In this document: positions 17,240-26,000 of the stretch, piece by piece | Numbering within the stretch: the stretch's first letter is position 1 | Layout: each line of letters opens with the position of its first letter | Source: JOPF133 sp052144935 | GTDB taxonomy: Bacteria > Acidobacteriota > Terriglobia > Bryobacterales > Bryobacteraceae | Assembly: GCA_052144935.1 (NCBI GenBank) | Contig: JBKQPR010000331.1 | Span: forward strand, 1-39,084 | Reading direction: 5' to 3' | Length of the DNA: 39,084 nucleotides | Program-made: the position numbers and the translations under genes | The notes under the pieces: generated by a model | The model's input: only the letters and a program-made list of their open reading frames with translations | Database searches by the model: none | What the model was told of the DNA's origin: nothing

Positions 17240-18363
17240 CCGGCTTTGACGTGGCCATTGCCGGTGGCGGCATCGTGGGCGCGGCCTGCGCGGCCGAGTG
17301 CGCCGCCGCGGGCTTGAAAGTGGTGGTGGTGGAACCCGGTCCCGTGGGCGGCGGCGCCACCGCGGCGGGCATGGGCCACGTCGTCGTTATGGACGATTCG
17401 CCGGCGCAGATCGCGCTCACGCTGCTCTCGCGAAGCATGTGGATCGCCATGCGCCCGGAGTTGCCTTCGGACGTGGAATATCTTCCCTGTGGCACCATCT
17501 GGGTGGCCGCCGATGAAGAGGAAATGGCCGAGGTGCGGCGCAAGCAGCGCGTGTACCAGGGCGTCGGCGTGCGCGCCGAGGTGCTCTCCGCCGGCGATCT
17601 CGCCAAGGCCGAGCCGCACTTGCGCAGCGGCCTCGCGGGCGGCCTGCTAATCCCCGACGATTCGGTGGTTTACCCGCCTTGCGCGGCGCGCTATTTTCTC
17701 GAGAAATCGGCCGCTACGCTGGTGCGCCAGCCGGCCGTCGAACTGAGCGGGCGCGGCATCAAGCTGCGCGATGGCACGTTTCTCCCGGCCGGCGTCACCG
17801 TGAACGCCACGGGGGCTTGGGCGCCGGCGCTCACCCCGGGCATCCAAATCCGCAAGCGCAAGGGGCACCTGCTGATTACCGACCGCTATCCCGGCTTCGT
17901 CCGCGCGGTGCTGGTGGAACTCGGGTACCTGAAGAGTGCCCACTCGACCACCGCCGATTCGGTGGCCTTCAACGCCCAGCCGCGCCGGACCGGACAGGTG
18001 CTGCTGGGTTCGTCGCGCCAGTTCGGCTCCGAGGATCGCGCCATCGAACCCCACATGTTGCGGCGCATGTTGCAGCGCGCCCAGGAGTACATGCCCGAGA
18101 TCGGGCAGTTGTCGGCCATCCGCACCTGGACCGGCTTCCGCGCGGCGACCCCCGATAAGCTGCCTCTCATCGGCCCTTGCCCCTCCGACCCGCGGCTGTT
18201 TCTGGCCACTGGCCACGAGGGTCTGGGCATCACCACCTCGCTGGCCACGGGCAGGTTGATCGCGGACCAGATCGCCGGTCGCACGCCGCCGATTCCGGTT
18301 GAGCCGTACCTGCCGGCCCGAGCCCCAGGGGCACTCCCAGCCGCACCCCAGGAGGCGCATTGA
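17221..18363 (+). CDS. FAD-dependent D-amino-acid dehydrogenase, probable D-hydroxyproline dehydrogenase
   Basis: 380-aa oxidoreductase of the DAO/glycine-oxidase family. The Rossmann dinucleotide motif is at the N-terminus (DVAIAGGGIVGAACAAECAA, then VVVVEPG), and the second FAD contact near the C-terminus is TGHEGLGITTSLATGRLIAD. The expected reaction is oxidation of cis-4-hydroxy-D-proline to the pyrroline that the upstream deaminase uses. In some bacteria this enzyme is hetero-oligomeric with a 2Fe-2S subunit, and such a gene follows here. ATG 17221 has AGGAAG eight bases upstream; ATG 17203 is an in-frame alternative. The N-terminus contains a threefold SFDMA-SFDVA-GFDVA duplication. The last codons (…PAAPQEAH) lie in a direct repeat. 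Confidence 0.85.
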   Translation: MASFDVAGFDVAIAGGGIVGAACAAECAAAGLKVVVVEPGPVGGGATAAGMGHVVVMDDSPAQIALTLLSRSMWIAMRPELPSDVEYLPCGTIWVAADEEEMAEVRRKQRVYQGVGVRAEVLSAGDLAKAEPHLRSGLAGGLLIPDDSVVYPPCAARYFLEKSAATLVRQPAVELSGRGIKLRDGTFLPAGVTVNATGAWAPALTPGIQIRKRKGHLLITDRYPGFVRAVLVELGYLKSAHSTTADSVAFNAQPRRTGQVLLGSSRQFGSEDRAIEPHMLRRMLQRAQEYMPEIGQLSAIRTWTGFRAATPDKLPLIGPCPSDPRLFLATGHEGLGITTSLATGRLIADQIAGRTPPIPVEPYLPARAPGALPAAPQEAH

Positions 18364-18437
18364 AACGTGGCGCTCGGTGTGGCAGCGCTGGAGCGGCTGG
18401 GGCACTCCAAGCCGCACCCCAGGAGGCGCATTGAAAC
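18328..18437. repeat. Direct repeat of 39 bp, 71-bp period, at a gene junction
   Basis: Copies at 18328-18366 and 18399-18437 differ at one position (GGGGCACTCC then C or A). Each ends AGGAGGCGCATTGAAAC, carrying a ribosome-binding site, a TGA stop and an overlapping TTG start. The dehydrogenase stops in copy 1 and the 2Fe-2S gene starts in copy 2. The layout suggests that an original TTGA stop/start overlap was pulled apart by a 71-bp duplication. Confidence 0.85.
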
Positions 18438-18667
18438 TGCTGGTGAACGGGAAGGCGGTAGAAGCGCCTGAGGGGTCGATGGTATCGGCGGCGGTGGCGC
18501 TGGCCGGCGCGTGGGTGTACCGGCGGTCGGCCGGCGGAGAGCCGCGCGGCCCTCTGTGCGGGATGGGGATCTGCTTCGAGTGCCGCGTGACCATCGGCGG
18601 TCGGCCCCATCAGCGGAGCTGCCAGATCCCTTGCGCGGAGGGGATGGAGGTGCGGACGGATGAGTAA
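18431..18667 (+). CDS. 2Fe-2S ferredoxin-like subunit of D-hydroxyproline dehydrogenase
   Basis: 78-aa protein with a plant-type 2Fe-2S motif: Cys43, Cys48, Cys51 and Cys64 (CGMGICFEC followed by RSC). It resembles the small subunits of multi-subunit amine or hydroxyproline dehydrogenases (HcnA/LhpF-like), which pass electrons from the flavin subunit. The start is a TTG at 18431 with a good AGGAGG six bases upstream; the next Met is too far downstream to keep the first beta strand (KLLVNGKAV). The companion NAD(P)/FAD-type subunit that often follows in heterotrimeric enzymes is absent. An ATG overlapping the stop (18660) opens only a 20-codon frame, perhaps a relic. Confidence 0.8.
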   Translation: MKLLVNGKAVEAPEGSMVSAAVALAGAWVYRRSAGGEPRGPLCGMGICFECRVTIGGRPHQRSCQIPCAEGMEVRTDE

Positions 18668-18784
18668 GGCCAGCCCGAGCAGTCCTTGGCAGACCACTCC
18701 CGGGCGGACCCCGTTCAACTAAAGTTCCGGGCGTACCGCCCCCATCCGGCAACTCCCCAATTCCGGTTAATCCTCCTGGGGGGC

Positions 18785-18812
18785 TTGACAAGCGGATGGG
18801 CCCGGATAGAAT
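18785..18812 (+). promoter_or_regulatory. Sigma-70-type promoter for the small zinc protein and serS
   Basis: TTGACA (18785-18790), a 16-base spacer and TAGAAT (18807-18812) make a near-consensus promoter 23 bases before the ATG of the 46-aa gene. It is the best promoter in this part of the window. The preceding stretch 18668-18784 holds no gene that I can see. Confidence 0.65.
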
Positions 18813-18834
18813 ATGTCTCATCAAAGCGTTGGTT

Positions 18835-18975
18835 ATGCAGACCGCTTGTGACCACAACCGCACAGAGATTATCGCCCGGAGAGACGGTATCGACTACCTG
18901 GAATGCCTCGATTGCCGGCAGATCTTCGAGGCCGAAGACCTTGAACCCGTTCCAGTTGAGGAAGACGACGAATAG
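18835..18975 (+). CDS. 46-aa putative zinc-binding protein
   Basis: Reads MQTACDHNRTEIIARRDGID, then YLECLDCRQIFEAEDLEPVP, then VEEDDE and a TAG at 18973-18975. A CxH pair (Cys5, His7) and a CxxC pair (Cys24, Cys27) about 17 residues apart look like a minimal zinc ribbon, followed by an acidic tail. Small proteins of this appearance are, to my recollection, found in Acidobacteria, but I cannot name a family. It lies directly behind a good promoter and 30 bases before serS, so the two are probably co-transcribed. No strong ribosome-binding site is visible; a short-leader message is possible. Its length puts it below most gene-calling cut-offs. Confidence 0.65.
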   Translation: MQTACDHNRTEIIARRDGIDYLECLDCRQIFEAEDLEPVPVEEDDE

Positions 18976-19003
18976 CCCTCCACGCCTGCGTTAGCATGGA
19001 GGG
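18976..19003 (+). promoter_or_regulatory. Hairpin that can mask the serS ribosome-binding site
   Basis: CCCTCCA (18976-18982) is the exact complement of TGGAGGG (18997-19003), with a 14-base loop between them. The right arm is the Shine-Dalgarno sequence of serS, whose ATG is at 19006. The left arm starts right after the stop of the 46-aa gene. Translation of the small gene could therefore open the hairpin (translational coupling), or the structure could serve autoregulation. This is an inference from pairing only. Confidence 0.45.
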
Positions 19004-19005
19004 GA

Positions 19006-20280
19006 ATGCACGATCTCCATCACTTCCGACACCATTTCGACGCCATCGCCGCGCGCCTCGCTACGCGAAGCAACCCGCCCAACCTGGACCAGTTTCGCGA
19101 GCTGGACCGCGAGCGGCGGGCGGCCATCACCGAAGCTGAACAGTTGAAGGCCGCCAAAAACGTGGAGACGAAGGAGATCGCCAGGCTGAAGCGCGAGGGC
19201 GCCGACACCGGCGAGCGGCAGCGGCAGGTGCGCGCCATCAACGACCGGATCGCCGCGCTCGACCAGCAGGTGGAGGCCGTGGACGCGCGCTTCCGCGAGC
19301 TGCTGGAGGGCGTTCCGAACACCCCCCACGAGTCGGTTCCGGTGGGCCGGGATGCCGAAGACAATGTCGAGGTGCGGCGCGTGGGCACGCCGCCCGAGTT
19401 CGATTTCGAACCCCAGGCGCACTGGGACCTGGGCCCCCGGCTGGGCATTCTGGATTTCGACCGGGCCGCCAAAATCACCGGCGCGCGATTCGCTCTCTAC
19501 TGGGGCCTGGGCGCCCAACTGGAGCGGGCCCTGATCAACTTCATGCTCGACGTGCATACCCGCGAGCACGGCTATACCGAGGTGCTGCCGCCTTTCCTGG
19601 TGAACTCCAAGAGCCTCTTCGGCACCGGGCAACTGCCCAAATTCAAGGAAGACCTGTTCCAGTGCGCGGGCACCGATTTTTGGCTGATTCCCACCGCCGA
19701 AGTGCCGGTCACCAACATCTACCGCGACGAAATCCTGGACGCCGAAGCGCTGCCGATCCGCCTGTGCGCCTATACGCCGTGCTTCCGCAGCGAGGCGGGT
19801 TCGTACGGCCGCGACGTGCGCGGCATCATCCGCCAGCACCAGTTCCAGAAGGTGGAGCTGGTGAAATTCACGCGGCCCGAGCAGAGCTACGACGAGCTGG
19901 AAAAACTGACCGCCGATGCGGAGGACATCCTGCGGCGTCTGGGGCTGCCGTTCCGCACCGTGGTGCTCTCGACCGGCGATATGGGATTTTCGTCGGCCAA
20001 GACCTACGACATCGAAGTATGGCTGCCCGGGCAAAGCGCCTATAAGGAGATTTCTTCCTGCTCGAATTTCGAGGCGTTTCAGGCCCGCCGGGCGAACATC
20101 CGCTTCCGCGGCGCCAAGAAGACCGAGTTCGCCCACACCCTGAACGGCAGCGGGCTGGCGGTGGGACGCACCTGGGTCGCCATCGTGGAAAACTACCAGC
20201 AGAAGGACGGCAGCGTGGTGGTGCCGGAGGCCTTGCGGCCGTACCTGAATGTGGAAGTGATCCGAGGACGGGGTGAGTAA
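19006..20280 (+). CDS. serS: Seryl-tRNA synthetase
   Basis: Charges tRNA-Ser (and tRNA-Sec where present) with serine in the cytosol. The 424-aa length is normal. The N-terminal antiparallel coiled-coil arm that grips the tRNA long variable arm spans roughly residues 25-105 (LDQFRELDRERRAAITEAEQ...NDRIAALDQQVEAV). Class II motif 2 is FRSEAGSYGRDVRG (260-273) and motif 3 is GSGLAVGRTWVAIVENYQ (from 381); IPTAEVPVTN is the serine-binding loop. ATG 19006 has GGAGGGG immediately upstream. The stop overlaps the GTG of the following membrane protein gene (8 bases), so those two are co-transcribed. Confidence 0.97.
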   Translation: MHDLHHFRHHFDAIAARLATRSNPPNLDQFRELDRERRAAITEAEQLKAAKNVETKEIARLKREGADTGERQRQVRAINDRIAALDQQVEAVDARFRELLEGVPNTPHESVPVGRDAEDNVEVRRVGTPPEFDFEPQAHWDLGPRLGILDFDRAAKITGARFALYWGLGAQLERALINFMLDVHTREHGYTEVLPPFLVNSKSLFGTGQLPKFKEDLFQCAGTDFWLIPTAEVPVTNIYRDEILDAEALPIRLCAYTPCFRSEAGSYGRDVRGIIRQHQFQKVELVKFTRPEQSYDELEKLTADAEDILRRLGLPFRTVVLSTGDMGFSSAKTYDIEVWLPGQSAYKEISSCSNFEAFQARRANIRFRGAKKTEFAHTLNGSGLAVGRTWVAIVENYQQKDGSVVVPEALRPYLNVEVIRGRGE

Positions 20281-21823
20281 AGCTCGCCGGCCGGGCCCCA
20301 GACCGGCCCCGGCCCCCGGCGCGCCACGCCCCGGAGCGCCCGCGTGGCGGAAGAAGGCGGCCGCGCTGGCAGCCAGCCCGCTGGCGTATCCGCTGGTCTC
20401 CCTCCCGCTGTTGCTGCCCTGCTTCTGGCACTCGCGCATCCAGGCGGGCGACCTCTCGAGCCACGTGTACAACGTCTGGCTGGCCCAACTGGTGGCCCGC
20501 GGGCAGGCGCCCGGCCTGGCCGTCGTGCCGCAGACCACCAACATTCTCTTCGACCTCATGCTCAGCGGACTCAACGGCCTTTTCGGCATGGCCGCGGCCC
20601 AGCGCATCGCGGTTTCCCTCTCCGTACTCGCGTTCGCCTGGGGAGCCTTCGCGTTTGCCTCCGCGGTGGCGGGCCGCCGCGCGTGGAGCATTTTTCCCGC
20701 CATCGCCATGCTGGCCTATGGTTGGGTGTTCCACATGGGCTTTTTCAATTTCTATCTGAGCCTGGGGCTGTGCCTGTGGGCTATGGCCCTGGTGTGGGCA
20801 GGGAATTGGGGCTGGAACCCGCGGCGCGCTTGGGTGGCCCTGCCGGTCATGGCGCTGGCGTTTGTGGCGCATGCTCTGCCGGTGGCCTGGGCGGTGGCGT
20901 TGATGGCCTATCGATGCGTCGCGGGCCGCGTCTCGCCCCAACGCCGGCTGCCTCTAGCCGGAGCGGCGATGGCCGCCATGTTGGTTGCGCGCGTGGCGAT
21001 GGGGCGGATCATCGAGACGCGCGGCGGCCCCGCGCAGCTTGCCCGGGCCACCGGCGCAGACCAGCTTTTCGTCTTCGACGGGAAATACCTGTGGGTGTCC
21101 GCGGCCCTGCTGGCGCTCTGGGGAGTGCTGCTGGCGGGCCTGCTCCGGGGCGGCGCGCGCGATCTGCTGGCCGGGGCGCCCTTTCACTTCTGCCTGCTTA
21201 CCGCGGCCGGCATCGTAATCTTTCCTACCTGGGTGGCGATTCCCGGTTACAAACACGCGCTGGCATTTATCGCCGAGCGCATGTCGCTGCCGCTGGCCGT
21301 GTGCGTTTGCGCGCTGGTGGCGGGCCCAGGGGGCACCCCAGAGGGCCCCCCAGAGGGCCCCCCGCGGCCGCGCACCTGGCAGATTGGCGCGCTGGCCGCG
21401 GCGGCGCTGGCCTTCTTCGGCATGCTCTACCGCGATGAGGGCGTGCTGAACGGCTTCGAAGACCGCCTGGAGCTGGTGGTGGCGCAACTGCCCGCCGGCC
21501 GGCGCGTGATCGACGCGGTGAACGATCCTGGGCTGCGCGCCAATGCGGTGACCCACATGATCGACCGCGTCTGCGTGGGCCGCTGTTACAGCTACGCCAA
21601 TTACGAGCCTTCCACGGCGCAGTTTCGCGTGCGCGTCACCGGCGCCAACCCGATAGTAGCCGTCACCTATGCGGATGCCTATACTATGGAGGCCGGCACT
21701 TACGTGGTGAAGGAGCGCGACCTGCCGCTCTACGAGGTGGATCTGAACGCCGCAGGCCACCTGGCCATCCGCGGTTTGCGCGCGGGGGAGCGGTGTGGTT
21801 CGACGGCGGTGGACCTGCTGTAA
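20273..21823 (+). CDS. Polytopic membrane protein of unknown function (GT-C-like)
   Basis: 516-aa protein with a basic, proline-rich N-terminus (VSKARRPGPRPAPAPGAPRP) and about nine or ten hydrophobic helices up to residue 390, then a soluble domain (LELVVAQLPAGRRVIDAVND ... VDRVCVGRCYSYANYEPSTAQF) with two cysteines. A luminal-type acid pair early in the chain (SRIQAGDLSSHVYNVWLAQL) recalls GT-C glycosyltransferases and related Acidobacterial membrane proteins, but no diagnostic motif is present. Start is the GTG overlapping the serS stop. The loop after VCVCALVAG carries GGTPEGPPEGPPRPR, coded by the 12-bp repeat that also sits in the epimerase gene. Confidence 0.7.
   Translation: MSKARRPGPRPAPAPGAPRPGAPAWRKKAAALAASPLAYPLVSLPLLLPCFWHSRIQAGDLSSHVYNVWLAQLVARGQAPGLAVVPQTTNILFDLMLSGLNGLFGMAAAQRIAVSLSVLAFAWGAFAFASAVAGRRAWSIFPAIAMLAYGWVFHMGFFNFYLSLGLCLWAMALVWAGNWGWNPRRAWVALPVMALAFVAHALPVAWAVALMAYRCVAGRVSPQRRLPLAGAAMAAMLVARVAMGRIIETRGGPAQLARATGADQLFVFDGKYLWVSAALLALWGVLLAGLLRGGARDLLAGAPFHFCLLTAAGIVIFPTWVAIPGYKHALAFIAERMSLPLAVCVCALVAGPGGTPEGPPEGPPRPRTWQIGALAAAALAFFGMLYRDEGVLNGFEDRLELVVAQLPAGRRVIDAVNDPGLRANAVTHMIDRVCVGRCYSYANYEPSTAQFRVRVTGANPIVAVTYADAYTMEAGTYVVKERDLPLYEVDLNAAGHLAIRGLRAGERCGSTAVDLL
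21331..21366. repeat. 12-bp unit repeat inside membrane-protein gene (3 units, inverted)
   Basis: GGGCACCCCAGA (21331-21342), GGGCCCCCCAGA (21343-21354) and GGGCCCCCCGCG (21355-21366). The first unit is the exact reverse complement, circularly permuted, of the GGGGTGCCCTCT unit in the epimerase gene. It codes for GTPEGPPEGPPR in a loop and keeps the frame open. The preceding GGCGGGCCCAGG corresponds to the GGGCCCTGCC tail of the epimerase copy. Confidence 0.8.
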
Positions 21824-21929
21824 GCGGGCATGTGCACCGACTGTAAAGCAGCACTGGCAGGCCAATGCTGTCCGGAGTCGTGTCGCCGTACTCGGCCTCG
21901 CGGTGCTACCGTATGAACAGGAGCACGAG

Positions 21930-22280
21930 ATGGCACTAGTCGATCTTCTCAACGGGAGGATGACTCCCGGACAGGCAAATGAAATCATTGCGGCCTTGAA
22001 GGCTCGTGGTGTGACGCTTCCGTGCCCTCGGTGTGGCAACGCTCAGTTTACTCTGCTAGATGGCTTTTTCAACCAGCCCCTCTCTGGCGATCTGACTGCG
22101 GCTTCGGGGACGTTGGCTTTCTCTTCCGGCCCTACTGTCCCCTCTGTGGTGACGGCATGCAGCAAGTGTGGCTTTCTTTCGCAGCACGCCTTAGGGGTTC
22201 TTGGGTTGTCCCCCAGAACTGCCCCGCCGCCTGCCCCACCGCCCGGGTTTAACCCGAGGTTCGGCAGGCAGGATCCGTGA
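21930..22280 (+). CDS. Zinc-ribbon protein of unknown function
   Basis: 116-aa soluble protein. A short helical N-terminus (MALVDLLNGRMTPGQANEII) precedes a zinc ribbon built from CPRC (Cys32, Cys35) and CSKC (Cys77, Cys80), with DGFFNQPLSGDLTA between them, and a proline-rich tail. ATG 21930 has AGGAG seven bases upstream; longer frames to the left lack a plausible N-terminus. The stop overlaps the GTG of the next gene, so the two form a cassette. Codon use and base composition are less GC-biased than in serS or the ADOP genes on either side, which suggests recent acquisition. Confidence 0.72.
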   Translation: MALVDLLNGRMTPGQANEIIAALKARGVTLPCPRCGNAQFTLLDGFFNQPLSGDLTAASGTLAFSSGPTVPSVVTACSKCGFLSQHALGVLGLSPRTAPPPAPPPGFNPRFGRQDP

Positions 22281-22936
22281 CCCCCGGCGACACACCCTCA
22301 GGCCCGCGCCCGGACCACATCACGTTCAATCTGGATCTTAACCAGATGATCGAGAGGGTGGACACAAATATTAGGCAGGAAATCATGGTCATCACTGCCG
22401 ACAAGGTGCGACTGTGCCTCCTGGACGCGCTTGAGCGCATGGAGCGACGGAAGGCATGGATGACGCCAGCGGGAATTCTGGCCACCCTTATCGTTATTTT
22501 TCCAACCACCACATTTCAGGATTTCTTAGGCTTCTCCAAGGATTACTGGAGGGCCATATTCTCCTTTGGCACAGCTTTCTCTTTAGTTTGGCTAGTGATC
22601 TGCCTAATTCGGATCCGGACATCTTTGACGATAGAGCAGATTGTGGAGCGCCTGCGCACTGACTCTTTGGCTGCGCCCTTGCAACCGAGCATGCACCAGA
22701 CCAGGGGTGACCTCGCTATCATCAAAGCGCTCTACGGTGCTGGAGCGAGCCGGCTTGACGTCACCGACCAGCTCAACAAGAAAATCACCGGCAGCGAACT
22801 CCACGTGTACGTCGGAAACCAGTTGGCGGGCGACCCATGCCCCAACACTCCCAAGGACCTTGTTGTGAAGTATCGATACAAGAATCAAGAGCATGAGAAA
22901 ACGGCCCCTGAAGGAGCGGATCTGGACCTGCCTTAG
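22277..22936 (+). CDS. Membrane protein with DUF3395-like (DNAJC11-C type) C-terminal domain
   Basis: 219-aa protein starting at GTG 22277, which overlaps the stop of the zinc-ribbon gene. Two hydrophobic segments at about residues 62-80 and 90-112 (AGILATLIVIFPTTTF, IFSFGTAFSLVWLVICLI) form a hairpin in the membrane. The C-terminal region (IIKALYGAGASRLDVTDQLN ... LVVKYRYKNQEHE) follows the pattern of the DUF3395 domain at the C-terminus of eukaryotic DNAJC11: [IL].A.YG, DVT, then K.L.V.Y. Bacterial relatives exist but have no established function. The DNA is visibly richer in A and T than the flanks. A zinc ribbon plus a two-helix membrane protein is a layout seen in accessory systems, but no role can be claimed. 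Confidence 0.65.
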   Translation: MTPGDTPSGPRPDHITFNLDLNQMIERVDTNIRQEIMVITADKVRLCLLDALERMERRKAWMTPAGILATLIVIFPTTTFQDFLGFSKDYWRAIFSFGTAFSLVWLVICLIRIRTSLTIEQIVERLRTDSLAAPLQPSMHQTRGDLAIIKALYGAGASRLDVTDQLNKKITGSELHVYVGNQLAGDPCPNTPKDLVVKYRYKNQEHEKTAPEGADLDLP

Positions 22937-23047
22937 CGCACACTACGGTGCGTGGCTCGCCCCAAGACCGCGGGCTGGCGTTTGCGAAGCTCCAGAACGC
23001 CCGCAGCCGTACACGAGTTGCGCGCGGCCCGCGACACACCGGAGCGC

Positions 23048-26000
23048 TCACTCCTGCCGCAGCGACAGCATCGGATCCACCCTCGCCGCACGCCGCGCCG
23101 GGATGTAGCAGGCCACCAGCGAAACGGCCGCCAGCGTGGCGACCGCGGTGGCGTAAGTTATCGGATCGCCCGGCGAGATGCCGTACAGCAGGCTGCCGAA
23201 GGCTTTGCCGGCCGCGGCGGTCAGGGCCAGCCCGATGGTCAGGCCCGCGGCGGTGAGCAGCAGGCCATCGCGCAGCACGGCGCTCAGAACCTGGCGCGGG
23301 GAGGCTCCCAGCGCTACCCGGATTCCCAGCTCGCGGCGGCGGCGGGCGCTGTAGAACGCTACCACGGCGTAGAGGCCCAGGGAGGCCAGCAGTAAGGCGC
23401 CCGCGGCGAACAGTCCGACCACGTTGGCGAACATGTGGACGGGCAGAGTGAAGTCTTCGAACTCGGCTTCCATGGTGCGCACGGAGAAGACCGGGACGCT
23501 TCGATCGATCTCAGCGAGAGCGGCGCGAAGGGCGGGGACCAGCGCGGCCGTGTCTCCGGCGTAGCGCACATGGAACGTGTAACTGCCGGGGTCGCCCTGG
23601 AGCGCCTCCGGAAGGAACACGAAATTGCGGCGGTCTTCCGGGGCGAGCCCGGAGAATTGGCCGTCGTTTCCCACGCCGTTGAAGGCGGCGTCGGGCACAA
23701 TGCCGACCACTTCCAAGGGAATTTCCGCAGTCCCGACGGTGAGGATACGGCCCACGGCGGATTGGCCCGGCCACAGCGCGTGGGCGAGCTTGCGGTTGAT
23801 AATGGCGACCGCCCCGCGGCCGGTCACATCGGCGCGGGAGAAGTCGCGGCCCGCCAGGATCGGCACACGCAGCGTGTGCAGATAATCGGGGCCGGCGTAG
23901 GTGCCATCGCTGGGGACGGACTCGGCGGAGCCGGCCGGTTGCACCGGCACGCCCATCCAGCCGTGGGGGTGCGGGGGAGCGGCCACGGCCCAGGAGGCCG
24001 ACACCACTCCGGGCACCGCCAGCAGACGCTCGCGCATGCGCTCCATCAGGACCAGATTCTCCGCACGGCTGCCTGCCGCGATCCTGGTATCGACGCCGGC
24101 CAGCAGCACGTGGTCGCGCGTGAACCCCAGGTCGGTGGATTCCATCATCTTGGTGGAGCGCCAGGCCAGGCTGCCGCTGATCAGCAGCAGAACGCAGAGG
24201 GCCATCTGGGCCACCACCAGAAAGTTGGCCGTGCGGGAACGTCCGCGCGCCACGCTCTGCTCGCCCGCGCGCAGCCAGGGCAGCAGATCCTGGCCCCAGG
24301 CGCGCACCGCCGGCGCTAGGGTGAAGACCAGGGTGCTGGCCACCGCCAGGCACGCGGCGTAGAGCGCCACGCGCCAATCGGGCTCGAAATCGGGCACGAA
24401 GCGGGCGCCCGATTCGAGCGGCGGCGCGAGTTTGGCGATCGCCCCGCACGCCCACCAGGCGAAGATCCAGCCCACGCCTGCCGCCAGGAACGAGAGGATC
24501 AGCCCTTCGGCCAACAGAATTCGCAGGATGCGCAGGCGCGATGCGCCGATGGATTGCCGCACGGCCATCTCGCGCTGCCGCACCAGGGCGCGCGACAGCA
24601 TCAGGTTGGCGACATTGGCGCACACGATCACCAGGGCCAGCAGCGCCACGCCCGTGAGAATGGCCATGAAGAGGCGGTTTTGCGGGCCGGAAACCGGTCC
24701 GAAGCGCGTGGCGGAGTAGGGTTCCAGCAGCAGGCTGCGGCCGCGGTTCGGCTCGGGATAAGCTTCCGCAAGGCGCGCGGCGATGGCGGCGAATTCGGCG
24801 CGCGCTTCGGCGAGCGAAGATCCCGGCGCCAGCCGTCCGACGATGCCCACGCGGGCCAGGAGCGGTCGGCGTACTGCTCTTCCATGCCGGCCAGGCGCGC
24901 GTAAGCGTCCAGCGGCACGCAGATTTCGAAATGCGGCGCGAACCAGATGCCCGTGAAGTGCGGCGGTCCGACGCCCACGATGGTGGCGGTGTGGCCGTTG
25001 AGCGTGACCGGCTGGCCGAGGGCGTCCGCGGCGCCGTGAAACTGGTTCTGCCATATGTCCCAGGCGATGATGGCGGCCAGCGGCGCGGCGCCCCGCGCTT
25101 CCTCGGCGGTGAACTCGCGGCCGCGCGCCAGGCGCACTCCGAGCGTCTGGAAAAAGTTCGGAGTCACCAGCATGCCGCGCAGCTCGTAAGTGCCATCCTT
25201 CATCCCGGCGGTGAAACGGCCCCCCGCGCCCGGGCTGGCGAACGCCATGAGCGAACTCATGGTGCGGGTAGAGGCGGCATAATCCAGGTAGTTGGGATAG
25301 CTGTTCTCTCCCGGGTCAATGGGGCGGCGATCGAGAGCGGGCGCGAAGGACACCAGGCCGCTGGCATGAACGCCGGGCGCGGGCTTGCTCAGGATGCTGT
25401 GGACCAGCGAGTAGACGGCCGTGTTTCCGCCGATGCCGGCGGCGATCAGGGCGATGGCTGCGGCGCTGAAGGCCGGCGACTTGGTGAGAATGCGCGCCCC
25501 ATAGCGGAGGTCGCCGAAGAGTTGCTCGATGAGGGTGGGCCAGTGGATCGGCTCCGCGGGCGGAGGCACGTAAACCGGATCCAGGATGGAGAGCGGCCGG
25601 GCGGCGGGGAGCATCGAACCGCGGGCGGCCACTCCCCGCAACGCCGCCGAATCGACATACCGATCGTCCGGTGTATATACGGCGTCGGGGTGCAGGTCCA
25701 GCGCGTGGATCTCGGCCACCGGGAGATCCTCGAATTGAAGCTGGTTGGCGGGCGACACCGCGAACTCATTGGCGCGGCGGCGCGCCCACCGGGCGGCGGC
25801 CAGCAGGAGAGCGATGAGCACGGCAAAGCGCGGGAAGCTCTGCATGGCCCAGAATTCAAGATGCACGCCTTGGGCGGCCACGAACAGAAAGCCGATTCCC
25901 CATGTGCCCAGCCGGACATTCAGGTGAGCTTTTCCGGGCAGGTAGGAGCAGGCGAAGGGAATCTTGCGAAAGCGGTAGAGCGACATTTCCACAAGCAGAA

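Noticed and set aside
18350..18437. Two copies ending ATTGAAAC resembling the end of a CRISPR repeat
   Set aside because: Only two copies, the spacer between them is not unique foreign-like DNA, and the sequence is explained by a duplicated stop/start junction; no cas genes.
18660..18722. Start of a missing large subunit after the 2Fe-2S gene
   Set aside because: The ATG overlapping the stop opens only a 20-codon frame without an FAD/NAD-binding motif.
22937..22952. Possible terminator after the DUF3395-like gene (CGCAC...GTGCG)
   Set aside because: The stem is only five bases and no T-tract follows.
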